Shown here piece after piece: positions 10,869 through 22,161 of a stretch of DNA of 64,000 nt. The stretch's first letter is position 1. Every line of letters begins with the position of its first letter. Source of the stretch: Pseudomonas sp. JQ170C (GTDB lineage: Bacteria; Pseudomonadota; Gammaproteobacteria; Pseudomonadales; Pseudomonadaceae); assembly GCF_035581345.1 (NCBI RefSeq), contig NZ_CP141608.1, positions 1,134,001-1,198,000 of the forward strand. The letters are read 5' to 3'. Under the pieces are notes generated by a model, which made no database searches, was not told where the DNA came from, and saw nothing but the letters and a program-made list of their open reading frames with translations. The position numbers and the translations under genes are program-made.

Positions 10869-11843
10869 TCACATCACTCCGGCGCGCAGCAGGTCATGCA
10901 TGTTGAGCGCGCCGACAGGGCGTTCGTCGTTGTCGACAACCACCAGGGCGTTGATCTTGTGGTCTTCCATGATCTTCAGGGCTTCGGCGGCGAGCATTTC
11001 TGCGCGAGCCGTCTTGCCGTGGACGGTCATGACCTCGTCGATCAAGGTCTTGTGCACGTCGATGTTGCGATCGAGGCTGCGGCGAAGGTCGCCGTCGGTA
11101 AAGATACCGGCAAGCCGCCCGTCGGCTTCCACGATGACGGTCATGCCCAAACCTTTGCGAGACATTTCAAGTAGCGCGTCCTTGAGCAGGATGCCGCGCT
11201 GTACTCTGGGCAGCTCATCGCCCGCGTGCATGACGTTCTCGACCTTGAGCAGCAAGCGGCGACCCAGGGCACCACCGGGGTGCGAAAACGCGAAGTCTTC
11301 GGCGGTGAATCCACGGGCTTCCAGCAGGGCGATCGCCAGTGCGTCACCCAGTACGAGTGCTGCGGTGGTCGAAGATGTGGGTGCAAGGTTCAGGGGGCAG
11401 GCTTCCTGCTCGACACGGGCGTCCAGATTCACTTCGGCAGCCTTGGCCAAGGCGGAATCAGGGTTGCCGGTCATGCTGATGAGCTGGATGCCCAGGCGCT
11501 TGATCAGTGGCAGCAGAGTGACGATTTCGGCGGTGGAGCCCGAGTTGGACAGCGCCAGGATCACGTCGTCGCGGGTGATCATGCCCATATCGCCGTGGCT
11601 TGCCTCGGCCGGGTGGACGAAAAACGATGGCGTGCCGGTGCTGGCAAGCGTGGCGGCGATTTTTCTGCCGACATGGCCTGACTTGCCCATTCCAACAACG
11701 ACGACCCGTCCTTTGCAGGCCTGGATCAGCTCGCAGGCTTTGACGAAATCGGCGTCGATGTGGGCCAGCAGGCCCTCTACCGCCTTTACTTCAAGGCGAA
11801 TAGTGCGCTGCGCGGATTGAATCAGCTCGCTGGATTGGCTCAT
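10869..11843 (-). CDS. kdsD: D-arabinose 5-phosphate isomerase
   Basis: 324 residues. An N-terminal SIS domain (GMGKSGHVGRKIAATLAS, then HPAEASHGDMG) is followed by two CBS domains. It turns ribulose-5-phosphate into arabinose-5-phosphate, the first step to Kdo. It is the first gene of the minus-strand kds-lpt-rpoN run and is divergent from mlaF. Confidence 0.96.
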   Translation of the reverse strand: MSQSSELIQSAQRTIRLEVKAVEGLLAHIDADFVKACELIQACKGRVVVVGMGKSGHVGRKIAATLASTGTPSFFVHPAEASHGDMGMITRDDVILALSNSGSTAEIVTLLPLIKRLGIQLISMTGNPDSALAKAAEVNLDARVEQEACPLNLAPTSSTTAALVLGDALAIALLEARGFTAEDFAFSHPGGALGRRLLLKVENVMHAGDELPRVQRGILLKDALLEMSRKGLGMTVIVEADGRLAGIFTDGDLRRSLDRNIDVHKTLIDEVMTVHGKTARAEMLAAEALKIMEDHKINALVVVDNDERPVGALNMHDLLRAGVM

Positions 11844-11875
11844 GGCGGAAAACGATTGCCTGATGAAAGGCGCCG

Positions 11876-11881
11876 ATTATA
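11876..11881 (-). promoter_or_regulatory. Probable -10 element for kdsD-lpt operon
   Basis: On the minus strand TATAAT lies about 33 bases before the kdsD ATG. No good -35 sits at 16-18 bases, although TTGACA occurs 31 bases upstream. A sigma-70 promoter is likely but not proved. Confidence 0.45.
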
Positions 11882-11967
11882 GCGACAATGCGCAAAACCC
11901 TCACCTTGTGATTGTCAAACAGACCTCGATCTAGCTTAACCATAGCTGAACGAGCGCTGCGGCGGCC

Positions 11968-11997
11968 TTGGGGCGCTGCTATCAGCGGTGCTATAGT
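11968..11997 (+). promoter_or_regulatory. Probable promoter of the mla operon
   Basis: TTGGGG and TATAGT are separated by 18 bases, ending about 90 bases before mlaF. A small hairpin (gcctcc/ggaggc around 12031-12047) lies in the predicted leader. Confidence 0.4.
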
Positions 11998-12086
11998 TCG
12001 CCGCCTGTTCGGCCCGCTTGGGGCGTGCGTGCCTCCATGAAGGAGGCGCGCGTCTGAGTGAGAAGGCTGCATCGCAAGGAGTCTAG

Positions 12087-12896
12087 ATGAGCGTTGATAA
12101 CGCCTACGCGGTCGAGTTGAAGGGCGTGTCCTTCAAGCGCGGTTCGCGCAGCATCTTCAATAATGTCGATATACGCATTCCGCGGGGCAAGGTCACCGGG
12201 ATCATGGGGCCTTCGGGGTGTGGCAAGACCACATTGTTGCGCCTGATGGGGGCCCAATTGCGGCCTGCCAGTGGCGAGGTCTGGGTCGGCGGGCAGAACC
12301 TGCCCACGTTATCGCGTGGCGACCTGTTCGACGCGCGCAAGCAAATGGGCGTGTTGTTCCAGAGTGGCGCGCTGTTCACTGATCTCGATGTGTTCGAGAA
12401 CGTGGCGTTCCCGTTGCGGGTGCATACCCAGCTGTCCGACGAAATGATCCGCGACATTGTGCTGATGAAGCTGCAGGCCGTTGGTCTGCGCGGTGCCATC
12501 GAGTTGATGCCGGACGAGCTCTCGGGCGGCATGAAACGTCGTGTCGCGCTGGCCCGGGCCATTGCCCTGGACCCGCAGATCCTCATGTACGACGAGCCTT
12601 TCGTGGGGCAGGACCCTATTGCCATGGGGGTTCTGGTGCGCCTGATCCGCCTGCTCAATGATGCCCTGGGCATCACCAGCATTGTGGTGTCCCACGATCT
12701 GGCCGAGACCGCCAGTATTGCCGACTACATTTATGTCGTCGGCGATGGGCAGGTCCTGGGCCAGGGCACGCCGGACGAGCTGATGGGCTCCGATAACCCG
12801 CGCATTCGCCAGTTCATGAAAGGCGACCCGGATGGCCCTGTGCCCTTTCACTTTCCTGCGCCTGATTACCGCGCCGATCTTCTGGGGAAGCGTTGA
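12087..12896 (+). CDS. mlaF: Phospholipid transport ATPase MlaF
   Basis: 269 residues. Walker [10 protein letters not shown], signature [14 protein letters not shown] and Walker B ILMYDEPF are intact. With MlaE, MlaD and MlaB it forms the inner-membrane complex that keeps the outer leaflet of the outer membrane free of phospholipid. AAGGAG precedes the ATG. Its stop overlaps the mlaE start (TTGATG). Confidence 0.96.
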   Translation: MSVDNAYAVELKGVSFKRGSRSIFNNVDIRIPRGKVTGIMGPSGCGKTTLLRLMGAQLRPASGEVWVGGQNLPTLSRGDLFDARKQMGVLFQSGALFTDLDVFENVAFPLRVHTQLSDEMIRDIVLMKLQAVGLRGAIELMPDELSGGMKRRVALARAIALDPQILMYDEPFVGQDPIAMGVLVRLIRLLNDALGITSIVVSHDLAETASIADYIYVVGDGQVLGQGTPDELMGSDNPRIRQFMKGDPDGPVPFHFPAPDYRADLLGKR

Positions 12897-13693
12897 TGCG
12901 CAGAAAATCCTTGCTCGAACGTATTCGTCGATTCGGCCGTTCGGCCATCGACGTGCTGGCCGTACTCGGCCGTTCCTGCCTGTTCCTGGTGCATGCGCTG
13001 GTAGGGCGCGGCGGGATCGGCGGCGGCTTTCAATTGCTGGTCAAGCAACTCTATTCGGTCGGCGTGCTGTCGCTGGCGATCATTGTCGTCTCCGGGGTAT
13101 TTATCGGGATGGTGCTGGCCCTGCAGGGTTTCAGCATCCTGGCCAAGTACGGTTCGGAGCAGGCGGTAGGGCAGATGGTTGCCCTGACCCTGCTGCGCGA
13201 GCTTGGGCCGGTAGTCACGGCGTTGCTGTTCGCTGGCCGTGCAGGTTCGGCACTGACCGCCGAAATCGGCAACATGAAGTCGACCGAACAACTTTCCAGC
13301 CTGGAAATGATCGGCGTCGACCCACTCAAGTACATCGTTGCCCCACGCCTGTGGGCCGGTTTCATCTCGCTGCCGTTGCTGGCGCTGATTTTCAGCGTGG
13401 TCGGTATCTGGGGTGGTTCCTGGGTGGCGGTTGACTGGCTGGGCGTCTATGACGGCTCGTTCTGGGCCAACATGCAAAACAGCGTGTCGTTCACCGATGA
13501 CGTACTCAACGGTGTGATCAAAAGCCTGGTTTTTGCCTTTGTCGTCACCTGGATTGCCGTATTCCAGGGCTATGACTGTGAGCCCACTTCAGAAGGGATC
13601 AGTCGTGCCACTACCAAGACCGTGGTCTATGCCTCATTGGCAGTCCTGGGTCTGGACTTTATTCTGACCGCCTTGATGTTTGGAGATTTCTGA
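12896..13693 (+). CDS. mlaE: Phospholipid transport permease MlaE
   Basis: 265 residues with five or so membrane segments and the MlaE-type core ([15 protein letters not shown], then [13 protein letters not shown]). The first residues are basic and cytoplasmic. It overlaps mlaF by one base and mlaD by one base (ATGA-type junctions), so the subunits are translationally coupled. Confidence 0.95.
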   Translation: MRRKSLLERIRRFGRSAIDVLAVLGRSCLFLVHALVGRGGIGGGFQLLVKQLYSVGVLSLAIIVVSGVFIGMVLALQGFSILAKYGSEQAVGQMVALTLLRELGPVVTALLFAGRAGSALTAEIGNMKSTEQLSSLEMIGVDPLKYIVAPRLWAGFISLPLLALIFSVVGIWGGSWVAVDWLGVYDGSFWANMQNSVSFTDDVLNGVIKSLVFAFVVTWIAVFQGYDCEPTSEGISRATTKTVVYASLAVLGLDFILTALMFGDF

Positions 13694-14160
13694 TGCAAAA
13701 CCGCACCCTGGAAATCGGTGTTGGCCTGTTCCTTCTGGCCGGGATCCTGGCGCTGCTGTTGTTGGCATTGCGCGTCAGCGGCCTGTCTGCCAGTCCGAGC
13801 AGCGACACCTATAAAGTTTCTGCCAACTTCGACAATATCGCCGGTTTGACGGTCAGAGCTAAAGTGACCATGGCCGGTGTGACTATCGGCAAGGTCACGG
13901 CCATCGATCTGGACCGTGATACCTACACCGGTCGGGTGACGATGCAACTGGAAAAGGCCGTGAACAATCTGCCGACCGATTCCACTGCATCCATCCTCAC
14001 CGCAGGTTTGCTCGGTGAAAAATACATCGGTATCAGCGTGGGCGGAGATGATGCGGTGCTCAAGGATGGTTCAGTCATTCATGACACGCAGTCGGCGCTG
14101 GTACTGGAGGATCTGATCGGCAAGTTCCTGCTCAATACCGTTGGCAAAGAAGCTAAATAA
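13693..14160 (+). CDS. mlaD: Phospholipid-binding MCE protein MlaD
   Basis: 155 residues. One N-terminal membrane helix (about 8-27, GVGLFLLAGILALLLLAL) is followed by an MCE domain (SANFDNIAGLTVRAKVTMAG). It forms the hexameric lipid-binding ring over MlaFEB. The length is normal for MlaD, without a long C-terminal coiled coil. Confidence 0.95.
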   Translation: MQNRTLEIGVGLFLLAGILALLLLALRVSGLSASPSSDTYKVSANFDNIAGLTVRAKVTMAGVTIGKVTAIDLDRDTYTGRVTMQLEKAVNNLPTDSTASILTAGLLGEKYIGISVGGDDAVLKDGSVIHDTQSALVLEDLIGKFLLNTVGKEAK

Positions 14161-14169
14161 GGAGTTTCC

Positions 14170-14817
14170 ATGATCTCTATCCTGCGACGCGGCCTTCTGG
14201 TCCTGCTGGCAGCGCTGCCATTGATGGCGGTGGCTGCGCAGTCGCCCAAAGAAGTGATACAGGGTACGACTACCCAATTGCTGGCTGACCTGAAGGCCAA
14301 CAAGGAGCAATACAAGTCCAATCCAAGCGCGTTTTACGATGCGCTCAATGCCAACCTGGGGCCTGTGGTCGATGCCGACGGCATTTCTCGCAGCATCATG
14401 ACGGTCAAGTACTCGCGAAAAGCGACCCCGGAGCAGATGCAGCGCTTCCAGGAGAACTTCAAGCGCAGCCTGATGCAGTTCTATGGCAATGCCTTGCTGG
14501 AGTACAACAATCAGGGCATCACCGTGGGCGCGGAGAAATTGGACGGTAACGACCGTGCCAGCGTCGACATGACAGTCAAGGGCAACAACGGTGCCATTTA
14601 TCCGGTTTCCTACACGCTGACCAAGCTCGACGGCGAATGGAAAGTGCGTAACGTGATCGTCAACGGCATCAACATCGGCAAGCTGTTCCGTGACCAGTTC
14701 GCCGATGCCATGCAGCGCAACGGCAATAACCTGGACAAGACCATCGACGGCTGGGCCGGCGAAGTGGCGAAGGCCAAGGAAACTGCCGAGCAAGAAACCG
14801 AGAAGCAAGCGCAATGA
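14170..14817 (+). CDS. mlaC: Periplasmic phospholipid carrier MlaC
   Basis: 215 residues with a signal peptide ending near MAVAAQS (about residue 20). The remainder is the MlaC/Ttg2D family that shuttles phospholipid between the outer-membrane MlaA complex and MlaFEDB. The C terminus is a charged Glu/Lys helix (KAKETAEQETEKQAQ). GGAG precedes the start, and its end overlaps mlaB. Confidence 0.94.
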   Translation: MISILRRGLLVLLAALPLMAVAAQSPKEVIQGTTTQLLADLKANKEQYKSNPSAFYDALNANLGPVVDADGISRSIMTVKYSRKATPEQMQRFQENFKRSLMQFYGNALLEYNNQGITVGAEKLDGNDRASVDMTVKGNNGAIYPVSYTLTKLDGEWKVRNVIVNGINIGKLFRDQFADAMQRNGNNLDKTIDGWAGEVAKAKETAEQETEKQAQ

Positions 14818-15119
14818 CCGATAGCACCATCACCCTGAGCGAGGACGGTGTTCTGGGCCTTGCCGGCGTACTGGACTACCGTACGGGCCCGGCGCTGCGC
14901 AAGCAGGGCAAGGCGCTGATCGCGTCCAGCAAAGGTGCGGCGCTGGTGCTCGATTGCTCAAAGGTCGAGAAATCCAGCAGTGTCGGGCTGTCCCTGTTGC
15001 TGGCGTTCATGCGCGATGCAAAGGCGGCCGGCAAGGCTGTCGAGGTGCGTGCGATGCCTCAGGATATGCGCGAAATCGCCGAGGTTTATGACCTCGATGA
15101 AGTACTGGCGGGGCAGTGA
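14814..15119 (+). CDS. mlaB: STAS-domain protein MlaB
   Basis: 101-residue single STAS domain that binds and stabilises MlaF. The central conserved segment reads CSKVEKSSSVGLSLLLAF, with serines where many STAS proteins have the DS pair. It overlaps the mlaC stop by four bases and is the last gene of the mla operon. Confidence 0.9.
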   Translation: MTDSTITLSEDGVLGLAGVLDYRTGPALRKQGKALIASSKGAALVLDCSKVEKSSSVGLSLLLAFMRDAKAAGKAVEVRAMPQDMREIAEVYDLDEVLAGQ

Positions 15120-15135
15120 CTGCCCGCTGATGATG

Positions 15136-15187
15136 GCCCCTCTGTCAGAGTCCTCGATTACGGGGTTCGCAGGCGAGGGGCTTTTTT
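15136..15187 (+). terminator. Possible terminator after mlaB
   Basis: gcccctc (15136) pairs with gaggggc (15175) and is followed by tttttt. The loop is long (about 32 bases), so efficiency is uncertain. Confidence 0.5.
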
Positions 15188-15233
15188 GTATCATGGCCGA
15201 CCCGCGCGCACTGGGCGCCGATTGAGGTTGAGC

Positions 15234-15473
15234 ATGCAGGCCGTAGAAGTTAAGAACTTCCTTGAAGAAAAGTTGCCGGGAACCCGGGTCGAAGTTGAAG
15301 GCGAAGGCTGCAACTTCCAGTTGAACGTGATCAGCGACGAATTGGCGGCCTTGAGCCCGGTCAAGCGTCAGCAGCAGATCTATGCTCATCTTAATCCGTG
15401 GATCACTGATGGCAGCATCCATGCGGTAACCATGAAATTTTTCAGCAGCGCAGCCTGGGCTGAGCGCAACTGA
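15234..15473 (+). CDS. ibaG: BolA family protein (IbaG-like)
   Basis: 79 residues. BolA/IbaG fold proteins pair with monothiol glutaredoxins in iron-sulfur cluster handling. The start at 15234 gives MQAVEVKNFLEEKLPG; the frame is open further upstream into the terminator region. The helix-turn segment LSPVKRQQQIYAHLNPWI and the position directly before murA (24-base gap) match IbaG of other proteobacteria. Confidence 0.9.
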   Translation: MQAVEVKNFLEEKLPGTRVEVEGEGCNFQLNVISDELAALSPVKRQQQIYAHLNPWITDGSIHAVTMKFFSSAAWAERN

Positions 15474-15479
15474 GCCTAA

Positions 15480-16763
<1,284 letters not shown>

Positions 16764-16814
16764 TCTGTGATCGGCGCAGGGACGCGCCAGCCAATTGCTG
16801 CACCGAATTGAACG

Positions 16815-16838
16815 CGGTCGGGCCCCAAGGTCCGGCCG
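16815..16838 (+). other. Strong hairpin in the murA-hisG gap
   Basis: cggtcgggcc and ggtccggccg form a 10-pair stem (two G-U pairs in RNA) with a ccaa loop. No T-run follows, so it is not a standard terminator. It sits 31 bases before the hisG ATG. Confidence 0.55.
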
Positions 16839-16868
16839 GCTGTAGCCGCATAAGGACCGACGTTTCCC

Positions 16869-17504
16869 ATGTTGACCATCGCGCTATCCAAGGGTCGGAT
16901 TCTCGACGATACCCTGCCGCTGCTGGCTGAAGCCGGTATCGTGCCGACCGAGAACCCGGACAAGAGCCGCAAACTGATCATCCCGACAACTCAGGACGAT
17001 GTGCGCCTGCTGATCGTTCGGGCTACCGATGTGCCGACCTATGTCGAGCATGGCGCCGCCGATCTGGGTGTGGCTGGCAAGGACGTGTTGATGGAGTACG
17101 GCGGCCAGGGCCTGTATGAGCCCCTGGACCTGCAGATTGCCCAGTGCAAGCTGATGACCGCCGGTGCCATCGGCGCTCCCGAACCCAAGGGCCGCCTGCG
17201 CGTCGCGACCAAGTTCGTCAACGTTGCCAAGCGCTACTATGCCGAGCAGGGTCGTCAGGTCGACATCATCAAGCTCTACGGCTCGATGGAGCTGGCGCCG
17301 CTGATTGGCCTGGCCGACAAGATCATCGACGTTGTCGACACCGGTAATACCCTGCGTGCCAACGGCCTGGAACCCCAGGAACTGATTGCCACCATCAGCT
17401 CCCGGCTGGTGGTCAACAAGGCTTCGATGAAGATGCAGCACGCCCGCATCCAGAGCCTGATCGACACCCTGCGCCAGGCTGTCGAATCGCGACACCGCGG
17501 CTGA
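16869..17504 (+). CDS. hisG: ATP phosphoribosyltransferase, short form (HisG-S)
   Basis: 211 residues, the short HisG lacking the C-terminal regulatory domain. Short HisG needs HisZ, which is not in this window. The family segment [14 protein letters not shown] is clear. It catalyses the first step of histidine synthesis. It lies 105 bases after murA and 126 before hisD. Confidence 0.96.
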   Translation: MLTIALSKGRILDDTLPLLAEAGIVPTENPDKSRKLIIPTTQDDVRLLIVRATDVPTYVEHGAADLGVAGKDVLMEYGGQGLYEPLDLQIAQCKLMTAGAIGAPEPKGRLRVATKFVNVAKRYYAEQGRQVDIIKLYGSMELAPLIGLADKIIDVVDTGNTLRANGLEPQELIATISSRLVVNKASMKMQHARIQSLIDTLRQAVESRHRG

Positions 17505-17630
17505 CTTCTGCGCGCGACCTTCGCTGTCGCGCCCGTCTATCCGCGTCATAGCCAATTTTCTCAGGTGCCCGCGCGGATCGACTGGTAGCTTAGGGTGCCT
17601 GAGCATTCGCCATTAATTGAGGCCCTCGCT

Positions 17631-18956
17631 ATGACCGCGTCCACTGCAATTGCCCGACTCAATGCTGCCGACCCGGATTTCGCCCGACATCTGGATCATC
17701 TGCTGAGCTGGGAAAGCGTGTCTGACGACGCGGTCAACCAGCGCGTGCTGGACATCATCAAGGCCGTGCGCGAGCGCGGTGATGCTGCATTGGTGGAGTT
17801 CACCCAGCGTTTCGACGGTGTTGACGCCAAGTCCATCGACGACCTGATCCTGGGCCGCGAGCGCCTGGAGCTGGCGTTGACTCGCATCACCCCCGCCCAG
17901 CGTGAAGCCCTTGAAAAAGCCGCTGATCGCGTACGCAGCTACCACGAGCGTCAGAAGCAAGACTCCTGGAGCTATACCGAAGCCGACGGCACGGTGCTGG
18001 GCCAGAAAGTCACCCCGCTGGACCGTGCAGGCCTGTACGTGCCCGGGGGCAAGGCCTCCTACCCGTCCTCGGTGCTGATGAACGCCATTCCGGCCAAGGT
18101 GGCCGGCGTGGGTGAAGTCGTGATGGTAGTGCCAACCCCGCGTGGCGAGATCAACGAACTGGTACTCGCTGCAGCGTGCATCGCCGGGGTCGACCGCGTG
18201 TTCACCATTGGTGGCGCCCAGGCCGTGGCCGCCCTGGCTTATGGCACCGAGAGCGTGCCGCAGGTCGACAAAGTGGTCGGGCCAGGCAACATCTACGTCG
18301 CCACTGCCAAACGCCATGTGTTTGGCCAGGTGGGTATCGACATGATTGCCGGCCCTTCGGAAATCCTCGTGGTGTGTGACGGCCAGACCGACCCGGACTG
18401 GATCGCCATGGACCTGTTCTCCCAGGCCGAGCACGACGAGGATGCACAGGCAATCCTGGTCAGCCCGGATGCCGCGTTCCTCGACAAGGTTGCCGCCAGC
18501 ATCGACAAACTGCTGCCGACCATGGAGCGTGCCGAAATCATCAAGACCTCGATCAACGGCCGTGGCGCGCTGATCCAGGTGCGCGACATGCAGCAGGCAA
18601 TGGATGTGGCCAACCGTATCGCACCGGAACACCTGGAGCTTTCGGTGGCCGACCCGCAAGCCTGGCTGCCGCAGATCCGCCACGCCGGCGCGATCTTCAT
18701 GGGCCGCCACACCAGCGAAGCGCTGGGTGACTACTGCGCCGGTCCAAACCACGTGCTGCCCACCTCGGGTACCGCACGCTTCTCGTCGCCGCTGGGGGTC
18801 TATGACTTCCAGAAGCGCTCCTCGATCATCTTCTGCTCCGAGCTGGGGGCTTCCGAACTGGGGCACACCGCGTCGGTCCTGGCGCGTGGCGAATCGCTGA
18901 CCGCCCACGCTCGCAGCGCCGAATACCGCATCCTTGCCGACAAGAAGGGGAACTGA
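17631..18956 (+). CDS. hisD: Histidinol dehydrogenase
   Basis: 441 residues from ATG 17631; a GTG at 17595 would add 12 residues. Performs the last two oxidations to histidine with zinc. Conserved segments include [32 protein letters not shown] and the catalytic region APEHLELS. It is three bases from hisC. Confidence 0.97.
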   Translation: MTASTAIARLNAADPDFARHLDHLLSWESVSDDAVNQRVLDIIKAVRERGDAALVEFTQRFDGVDAKSIDDLILGRERLELALTRITPAQREALEKAADRVRSYHERQKQDSWSYTEADGTVLGQKVTPLDRAGLYVPGGKASYPSSVLMNAIPAKVAGVGEVVMVVPTPRGEINELVLAAACIAGVDRVFTIGGAQAVAALAYGTESVPQVDKVVGPGNIYVATAKRHVFGQVGIDMIAGPSEILVVCDGQTDPDWIAMDLFSQAEHDEDAQAILVSPDAAFLDKVAASIDKLLPTMERAEIIKTSINGRGALIQVRDMQQAMDVANRIAPEHLELSVADPQAWLPQIRHAGAIFMGRHTSEALGDYCAGPNHVLPTSGTARFSSPLGVYDFQKRSSIIFCSELGASELGHTASVLARGESLTAHARSAEYRILADKKGN

Positions 18957-18958
18957 AC

Positions 18959-20005
18959 ATGAGTAAATTCTGGAGCCCCTTCGTCAAGGACCTGGTGCCT
19001 TACGTGCCGGGCGAGCAGCCCAAGCTGGCCAAACTGGTCAAGCTCAACACCAACGAGAACCCCTATGGCCCGTCGCCCAAGGCGCTGGAAGCCATGCGCG
19101 GCGAGCTGAACGATAATTTGCGCCTGTACCCGGACCCAAACAGCGACCTGCTCAAGCAGGCGGTGGCGGACTACTACGGGGTCCAGGGCAATCAGGTATT
19201 CCTGGGCAACGGCTCGGACGAGGTGCTGGCGCACATTTTCCACGGCCTGTTCCAGCACGGTGCGCCGCTGTTGTTCCCGGACATCAGCTACAGCTTCTAT
19301 CCGGTGTACTGCGGCCTGTATGGCATCCCCTTCGAGCAGGTGGCGCTGGACGAGCAGTTCCAGATCCGCGTCGAAGACTATGCCAAGCCCAACGGCGGCG
19401 TCATCTTCCCCAACCCCAACGCGCCGACCGGTTGCCTCTTGGCGCTGGAGGCCATCGAGCAGTTGCTCAAGGCCAACCCTGAGTCGGTCGTCGTTGTCGA
19501 TGAGGCCTATATCGACTTCGGTGGGCAGACCGCGATCAGCCTGGTGGATCGCTACGACAACTTGCTGGTGACCCAGACCCTGTCCAAGTCGCGTTCGCTG
19601 GCCGGGCTTCGGGTTGGTCTGGCAGTCGGCCATCCGGACCTGATCGAAGCGCTGGAGCGGATCAAGAACAGCTTCAACTCCTATCCGCTGGATCGCATGG
19701 CGATTGTCGGTGCGGCGGCGGCCTTCCAGGATCGCGCCTACTTTGACGATACCTGCCGTAAAGTGATCGACAGTCGCGAGCATCTGGTAGGCGAACTCAG
19801 CGCCCGAGGATTTGAAGTGCTGCCATCGGCCGCCAACTTCATCTTTGCCCGTCATCCGCAACAGGACGCCAGTGAACTGGCGGCGAAGTTGCGTGAACAA
19901 GGCGTGATCGTGCGCCACTTCAAACAGGCGCGTATTGCCCAGTTCCTGCGTATCACCATTGGTACGCCGGAGCAGAATCAGGCGTTGCTCGACGCGTTGA
20001 ACTGA
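18959..20005 (+). CDS. hisC: Histidinol-phosphate aminotransferase
   Basis: 348 residues, class I/II PLP aminotransferase. The PLP lysine is in [16 protein letters not shown], with NPNAPTG and DEAYIDF earlier. GGGGAACTGAACATG provides the ribosome site at the hisD junction. A REP pair starts four bases after its stop and probably ends this his block. Confidence 0.96.
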   Translation: MSKFWSPFVKDLVPYVPGEQPKLAKLVKLNTNENPYGPSPKALEAMRGELNDNLRLYPDPNSDLLKQAVADYYGVQGNQVFLGNGSDEVLAHIFHGLFQHGAPLLFPDISYSFYPVYCGLYGIPFEQVALDEQFQIRVEDYAKPNGGVIFPNPNAPTGCLLALEAIEQLLKANPESVVVVDEAYIDFGGQTAISLVDRYDNLLVTQTLSKSRSLAGLRVGLAVGHPDLIEALERIKNSFNSYPLDRMAIVGAAAAFQDRAYFDDTCRKVIDSREHLVGELSARGFEVLPSAANFIFARHPQQDASELAAKLREQGVIVRHFKQARIAQFLRITIGTPEQNQALLDALN

Positions 20006-20008
20006 CTG

Positions 20009-20063
20009 ATCGCGGGGCAGGCCCGCTCCCACAAATGTTGTAGGAGCGGGCCTGCCCCGCGAT
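20009..20063. repeat. REP pair after hisC
   Basis: Two arms in opposite orientation (atcgcggggcaggcccgctc, then gtaggagcgggcctgccccg) with a 12-base spacer, starting just past the hisC stop. The RNA would form one long hairpin with a short T-run after it (ttgttttc), so it may terminate transcription. Confidence 0.9.
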
Positions 20064-20099
20064 TGTTTTCTCGATGAATTCATCCGATGATTGGATGTC

Positions 20100-20750
20100 A
20101 TGACATTACTCACCAAACGCTCCCTGGTCGAACAAGCCGTCGACCAACTGCGCGAACGCATCGCCAACGGCGCCTGGGTTGTTGGTCAGCGTCTGCCCAC
20201 CGAACCTGAGCTGGCCACCGAGCTGGGAATCAGCCGCAACACTGTGCGCGAAGCCATGCGAGTGCTGGTCTTCAGCGGCCTGGTCGAGGTTCGGCAGGGG
20301 GACGGCAGCTACCTGCGCACGGCGGTCGATCCGCTGCAGGCGCTGCAGGCGCTCTCGCGCTGCGACCTGGCACAGGCCCGGGAAGCCCGGCATATCCTTG
20401 AAGCCGAGGCCATCGGTCTTGCCGCCCTGCGCCGTACAGACGACGACCTCAAAGGCCTGCGTGAAGCGCTCGACCACAGCAGCGCGCACTATCACGACGA
20501 CCTGGAGCGCTACATCAGCTGCGACCTGGTGTTTCACCAGCGCATGGTGGATGCCGCGCACAACCCGGCCTTGAGCGAGCTGTATCGCTATTTCTCCGGG
20601 GTCGTGGCGGCCACCTTGCACCACAACCTTTCCCACGCGCCGCGCTGTCAGTCGGTCTTTGACCTGCATGGGCAGATTCTCGACGCCATCGAACAACGCG
20701 ATTCGGACAGGGCCAAGGCCCTGAGCCGAACCCTGATCAACGAATCCTGA
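20100..20750 (+). CDS. GntR-family transcriptional regulator (FCD/FadR type)
   Basis: 216 residues. The N-terminal winged helix (LRERIANGAWVVGQRLPTEP, then LGISRNTVREAMRVL) is followed by an all-helical FCD domain with HxxH-like metal residues. The start ATG 20100 is preferred over TTG 20091. It lies 15 bases before a CynX-type transporter gene and probably regulates it; the ligand is unknown. Confidence 0.9.
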   Translation: MTLLTKRSLVEQAVDQLRERIANGAWVVGQRLPTEPELATELGISRNTVREAMRVLVFSGLVEVRQGDGSYLRTAVDPLQALQALSRCDLAQAREARHILEAEAIGLAALRRTDDDLKGLREALDHSSAHYHDDLERYISCDLVFHQRMVDAAHNPALSELYRYFSGVVAATLHHNLSHAPRCQSVFDLHGQILDAIEQRDSDRAKALSRTLINES

Positions 20751-20765
20751 CCTTGCGAGACTGCC

Positions 20766-22049
20766 ATGGCCCATGACACTTCCCGAAATGCTCCACCGGC
20801 CAAGGGGCCGGAGCTTGAAGAGCTGCTGATCGACGCCGAGGCCGACGACGAACAGGTACAGCGCCAACCCGTGCTGCTCAAGCGTCCCTGGCTGTTGCTG
20901 GTGGGTTTGGTGCTGGTGGCGCTGAACCTGCGCCCGGCGCTGTCGAGCATGGCGCCGCTGCTCAACCAGGTCTCCGAAAGCCTTGGTCTGAGTGCTTCCG
21001 CGGCCGGCTTGCTGACCACTGTGCCCGTGCTGTGCCTGGGCCTGTTCGCGCCTTTGGCGCCGGTCCTGGCGCGTCGTTTTGGCAGTGAGCGGGTGATCCT
21101 CGGCATTCTCCTGGTGCTGGCGCTCGGCATTGCTGTACGCAGCGCCTTTGGCAGTACCGGGCTGTTTCTCGGCACCATCATGGCCGGGGCCAGCATCGGC
21201 GTGGTGGGCGTATTGCTGCCTGGCATCGTCAAGCGTGATTTCCCCAAACACGCCGGTACCCTCACGGGTGTCTACACCATGGCCTTGTGCCTGGGCGCGG
21301 CCCTTGCCGCTGGCGCTACCGTGCCGCTGAGCCAGCACCTGGGCGATAGCTGGTCCCTGGGCTTGGGTTTCTGGTTGATTCCGGCGCTGCTGGCTGCCTT
21401 GGTCTGGCTGCCCCAGGCGCGTGAAGGGCACGGCGCGCATCATGTCGCCTATCGGGTGCGTGGCCTGTTGCGCGATCCGCTGGCCTGGCAGGTGACGTTG
21501 TACATGGGCCTGCAGTCGTCGCTGGCCTACATTGTGTTTGGCTGGCTGCCATCGATCCTGATCGGCCGTGGCCTGACCCCGACCCAGGCTGGCCTGGTGC
21601 TGTCAGGCTCGGTGATCGTGCAGTTGATCAGCTCCCTGGCCGCCCCTTGGCTGGCGACCCGCGGCAAGGATCAGCGGCTGGCAATCGTGGGTGTCATGGT
21701 GATGGTGCTCGCCGGCCTGTTTGGTTGCCTGTATGCGCCGCTGGATGGCCTGTGGGGCTGGGCAATCATCCTCGGCCTGGGGCAGGGTGGCAGCTTCGCC
21801 CTGGCCTTGACCCTGATCGTACTGCGCTCCAGGGACGCCCATGTCGCGGCCAATCTGTCGAGCATGGCGCAGGGGGTGGGTTACACCTTGGCATCGTTGG
21901 GGCCGTTCGCGGTCGGCCTGGTGCATGACCTGACCGGTGGCTGGGAGGCGGTGGGCTGGATCTTTGGCGTAGTGGGTATTGGCGCAATAGCCTTTGGCCT
22001 CAAGGCCGGGCGCAGCCTGCATGTACAAGTCACCAGCGAACGCGCGTAG
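20766..22049 (+). CDS. MFS transporter, CynX/NimT family
   Basis: 427 residues with about twelve membrane segments after a hydrophilic N-terminal region of some 40 residues (acidic ELEELLIDAEADDEQ). The family opening LNLRPALSSMAPLL is clear. CynX/NimT members transport cyanate, nitroimidazoles or sugar acids; the substrate here is unknown. The TAG stop at 22047-22049 is part of a REP arm (gTAGgagcggg), so the last residues may differ from relatives. Confidence 0.9.
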   Translation: MAHDTSRNAPPAKGPELEELLIDAEADDEQVQRQPVLLKRPWLLLVGLVLVALNLRPALSSMAPLLNQVSESLGLSASAAGLLTTVPVLCLGLFAPLAPVLARRFGSERVILGILLVLALGIAVRSAFGSTGLFLGTIMAGASIGVVGVLLPGIVKRDFPKHAGTLTGVYTMALCLGAALAAGATVPLSQHLGDSWSLGLGFWLIPALLAALVWLPQAREGHGAHHVAYRVRGLLRDPLAWQVTLYMGLQSSLAYIVFGWLPSILIGRGLTPTQAGLVLSGSVIVQLISSLAAPWLATRGKDQRLAIVGVMVMVLAGLFGCLYAPLDGLWGWAIILGLGQGGSFALALTLIVLRSRDAHVAANLSSMAQGVGYTLASLGPFAVGLVHDLTGGWEAVGWIFGVVGIGAIAFGLKAGRSLHVQVTSERA

Positions 22050-22115
22050 GAGCGGGCTTGCCCCGCGATAGCGATCTGACAGTTACATCGCATCGCGGGG
22101 CAAGCCCGCTCCTAC
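22046..22115. repeat. REP pair overlapping the MFS stop codon
   Basis: Arms gtaggagcgggcttgccccg and atcgcggggcaagcccgctc are separated by about 20 bases. The first arm supplies the TAG stop of the transporter gene. Confidence 0.92.
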
Positions 22116-22161
22116 CAAGTGCTATTGTTCGGGTTTGTTTCCCTGGTAATGGACCCGCCCC

